A DNA stretch of 64,000 nt, from contig JAVLUG010000003.1 in the NCBI GenBank assembly GCA_031629035.1, positions 1 through 64,000 of the forward strand, given 5' to 3'. Each line of letters opens with the position of its first letter. Position 1 is the stretch's first letter. This DNA comes from MVYY01 sp012517575. Its GTDB lineage: Bacteria > Bacteroidota > Bacteroidia > Bacteroidales > Paludibacteraceae. The notes under the pieces are model-generated. The model had not been told where the DNA came from. It searched no databases and worked only from the letters and a program-made list of their open reading frames with translations. Position numbers and translations under genes: made by a program. Of this stretch, positions 63,101-64,000 are shown piece after piece.

Positions 63101-63386
63101 GTTGACGGACTACTGCATAGAAGATGGTTCTTATGGTGCAATTCGTGATTTTACTTTGGGTTATACTTTACCTCAAAATTTATTGAAATCATTGAAATTA
63201 AGAAATTTAAGAGTATATTTTTCTGCCGAAAATTTGGTTTATATCATGGCGCCGAGTTATAGAGGCATTAATCCTGAAGCAAGAAGAACAGCAAGCAACT
63301 ACACCAGCCCATTGGTAGATGGTTATCAACGTGGTGCTTTCCCTTTGAATCGTACCATTACAGGTGGATTAGACATTACTTTTTAA
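60147..63386 (+). CDS. SusC-family TonB-dependent outer-membrane transporter
   Basis: This protein of 1079 residues takes up glycans or oligosaccharides with SusD and TonB energy. I start at the ATG at 60147 (MKRTKKPKILKREFLVLIAL), giving a signal peptide that ends at about AFSQ. A carboxypeptidase-like domain follows (about 33-110; VTGTVLDNKSEPLIGVNITV). Then come the TonB-box-like TIDEVVVVAYGTQKKSHLTG (about 115-140), the plug (about 145-235; RGLGSISASSDPLIVIDG, DASSAALYGSRAAGGVILIT) and a 22-strand barrel to the C-terminal TGGLDITF. The substrate is not readable. It begins 36 bases before susD. Confidence 0.93.
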   Translation: MKRTKKPKILKREFLVLIALFISTISAFSQIKVTGTVLDNKSEPLIGVNITVKGSKTGTISDFNGKFNIEVPNRQSILVFSYIGYKTIEKTIPASGQLNVVMEEETQTIDEVVVVAYGTQKKSHLTGAVSSLKNEKMDEIPVSRVDQALQGKIAGVQINNVNPEAGAAPKIRVRGLGSISASSDPLIVIDGFPVPDGLSMISMADVQSVEVLKDASSAALYGSRAAGGVILITTKSGETNKPKYNFKMYSGFRNALKLPDMLSTEDYVALLYREAAMRKQDPAVNGISTETMAFNKITEPEKAGYLIMKYLDDQPTDWLDEGLRDRGTMQNYQLSASGGDKNLKYFVSGNYVNEDGIMLNSTYDKFTFRAKLDAKLSKIATLGINLAPTYSRQERPAVDLTDYMRFPSWLPIRHNEATAALTGKVAGDYAQPSDFNGINISGIGYDDEVWSLPGVSVWNSSNQNPVSIRERTSIFTDDYRFQGNIYLTLNLLPGLQFKTSNGAYLLFREYNKKEQTSANKAGNPNSLTRQLTTHRELLSENTLNYNKKISNHEFDALLGFTMQQTNDNYNRMVGTNFPDEQILSFNLASQILLDSPSIDGTTSFYYTESLVSLLGRLNYSYLGKYMMSASFRADGSSKFYKGNKWGTFPAFSAGWRASEEKFLKNFEWLSNLKLRFSYGLTGNNNIPQYAYMNTINTSNYVLGSGNGTLVQGMVSNSSSLGNPDITWEQTSEANYGIDFGILNSKINFTIEYYNSNTIQLLLQQPAMYITGHQSYWNNIGKVNNKGIEIELNTTNITNKKFTWKTTANFATNKNKLLNYGDKEYEDNFGERSEVYRAIVGQPAIQYYGYKTDGVYTSFEEVAAAKALKDENGNPFTYTKFAPIVGGIKVVNINGDNKIDTEDRTVLGDPFPDFTWGITNTFTYKNFDLSFLIQGVQGIDIINGNVNYNEQLRYNKAYTDNRYVSPMFPGDGKTVYSNTTSGSDLMLTDYCIEDGSYGAIRDFTLGYTLPQNLLKSLKLRNLRVYFSAENLVYIMAPSYRGINPEARRTASNYTSPLVDGYQRGAFPLNRTITGGLDITF

Positions 63387-63422
63387 ACAAGGAAATTTTT
63401 TATAATATTTAAAAATAGAGAC

Positions 63423-64000
63423 ATGAAAAATAAAATATTTATAACTGCAATTCTTCTGTGTGGATTCTTTTTCACAGGTTGTGAAGATTTTCTGACCGAC
63501 AAACCCGAATCAGTACTTACACAGGTTGATTTTTACACAACTCCTACACGAATTAATCAGGGAGTAATAGGCTGCTATGCCGGACTCGCGAACATACAGA
63601 AAGATGAATGGATGTATACCGAACTTAGAAGCGATAATTCGTGCCAAAGTGAAACAGGCTCGAGTGCAACAATTAGAATCGATCAAACCGATATAGCTTC
63701 TTTTAGACTTTCTCCAAGTTTACCTGCCTTACGTGATTATTGGTATAAAATTTTCCAGAATATTTCCAATATTAACGCAGTACTTCCTTCTGTAAAAGAT
63801 AATAGTTATGTTTCAAATGAATCACTCAGAGCACAATATGAAGGTGAACTTTTGTTTTTGAGAGGTTATCATTATTACACATTGGTAAACTTATTTGGCG
63901 ACATGTTTAAAATAACCAAAGTAATTGGGCCCAATGAAGCAAAAAAAATTCCTCGTTCGCCGGTTTCTGAAATCTATAATGAAATTATCATTCCCGATTT
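63423..64000 (+). CDS. SusD-family glycan-binding lipoprotein (5' part, cut by window end)
   Basis: The frame starts with ATG at 63423 and is still open at the window end, so about 190 residues are seen. A short hydrophobic leader ends in the lipobox FTGC (Cys about 20), followed by EDFLTDKPESVLTQVDFY, the typical SusD start. LRAQYEGELLFLRGYHYYTL and LFGD match the conserved TPR-like helices. SusD proteins sit on the cell surface as a lid over SusC. Spacing of 36 bases shows cotranscription with susC. Confidence 0.93.
   Translation, partial: MKNKIFITAILLCGFFFTGCEDFLTDKPESVLTQVDFYTTPTRINQGVIGCYAGLANIQKDEWMYTELRSDNSCQSETGSSATIRIDQTDIASFRLSPSLPALRDYWYKIFQNISNINAVLPSVKDNSYVSNESLRAQYEGELLFLRGYHYYTLVNLFGDMFKITKVIGPNEAKKIPRSPVSEIYNEIIIPD

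Overview
The window comes from a low-GC member of the Bacteroidetes, most likely order Bacteroidales. The signs are promoters of the TTTG-N19-TAnnTTTG type with TTTGC near the start site, a SusC/SusD pair, a tmRNA whose tag reads GETNYALAA, an NADH-dehydrogenase-type locus with fused nuoCD and no nuoEFG, the long form of IspG, and a str-S10-spc-alpha ribosomal cluster without tuf. Family and genus cannot be fixed from this sequence. One ambiguous base at 2278 and several one-base frame disruptions in A runs point to a draft assembly.

Region 1 (1-6.7 kb, minus strand) is the accessory part. It holds three headless Rhs C-terminal fragments. Each keeps the last stretch of the Rhs core up to the DPDG boundary and then carries a different tip. 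Each is followed after about 10 bp by a small gene with a signal peptide or membrane anchor (candidate immunity gene). The cassettes are separated by long direct repeats (0.3-0.7 kb) with nested hairpins. Two cassettes also carry the broken 5' part of the same transglutaminase-like gene, fused to the repeat at different points. No full-length Rhs gene is in the window. I read this as an orphan Rhs tip/immunity cassette array; two tips carry HExxH metallopeptidase motifs and one has a different fold.

Region 2 (6.9-15.5 kb) is housekeeping: an NlpC/P60 peptidase with four LysM repeats, recO, tRNA-Glu, rpsT, upp, an acyl-CoA synthetase with its neighbouring XRE-cupin regulator, proC, a small DUF2892-like membrane protein and gapA. 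Region 3 (15.5-34 kb, minus) is the ribosomal cluster from rpsL to rplQ, including fusA, secY, map, infA and rpoA, with a good promoter before rpsL and a terminator after rplQ. Region 4 (34-37.5 kb, minus) has argS and an MFS exporter.

Region 5 (37.9-50.3 kb, plus) is nuoA-B-CD-H-I-J-K-L-M-N followed by the potassium transporter kup. The complex keeps the quinone and membrane proton-pumping parts but not the NADH-input module in this locus. Region 6 (50.4-58.7 kb) has the tmRNA gene, rny, zapA and its coiled-coil neighbour, ispG, a small beta-barrel protein, and a minus-strand operon of a sigma-54-type activator, lptE, a helical-repeat-like protein and secG.

Region 7 (58.8-64 kb, plus) is the start of a polysaccharide-utilisation-type locus: a FadR-type GntR regulator, susC and the beginning of susD. 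Three copies of a TTGGTYRACCAA palindrome, one before gntR and two before susC, overlap the -7 boxes of the predicted promoters. This gives a concrete model of autoregulation and repression of the transporter operon by the GntR protein.
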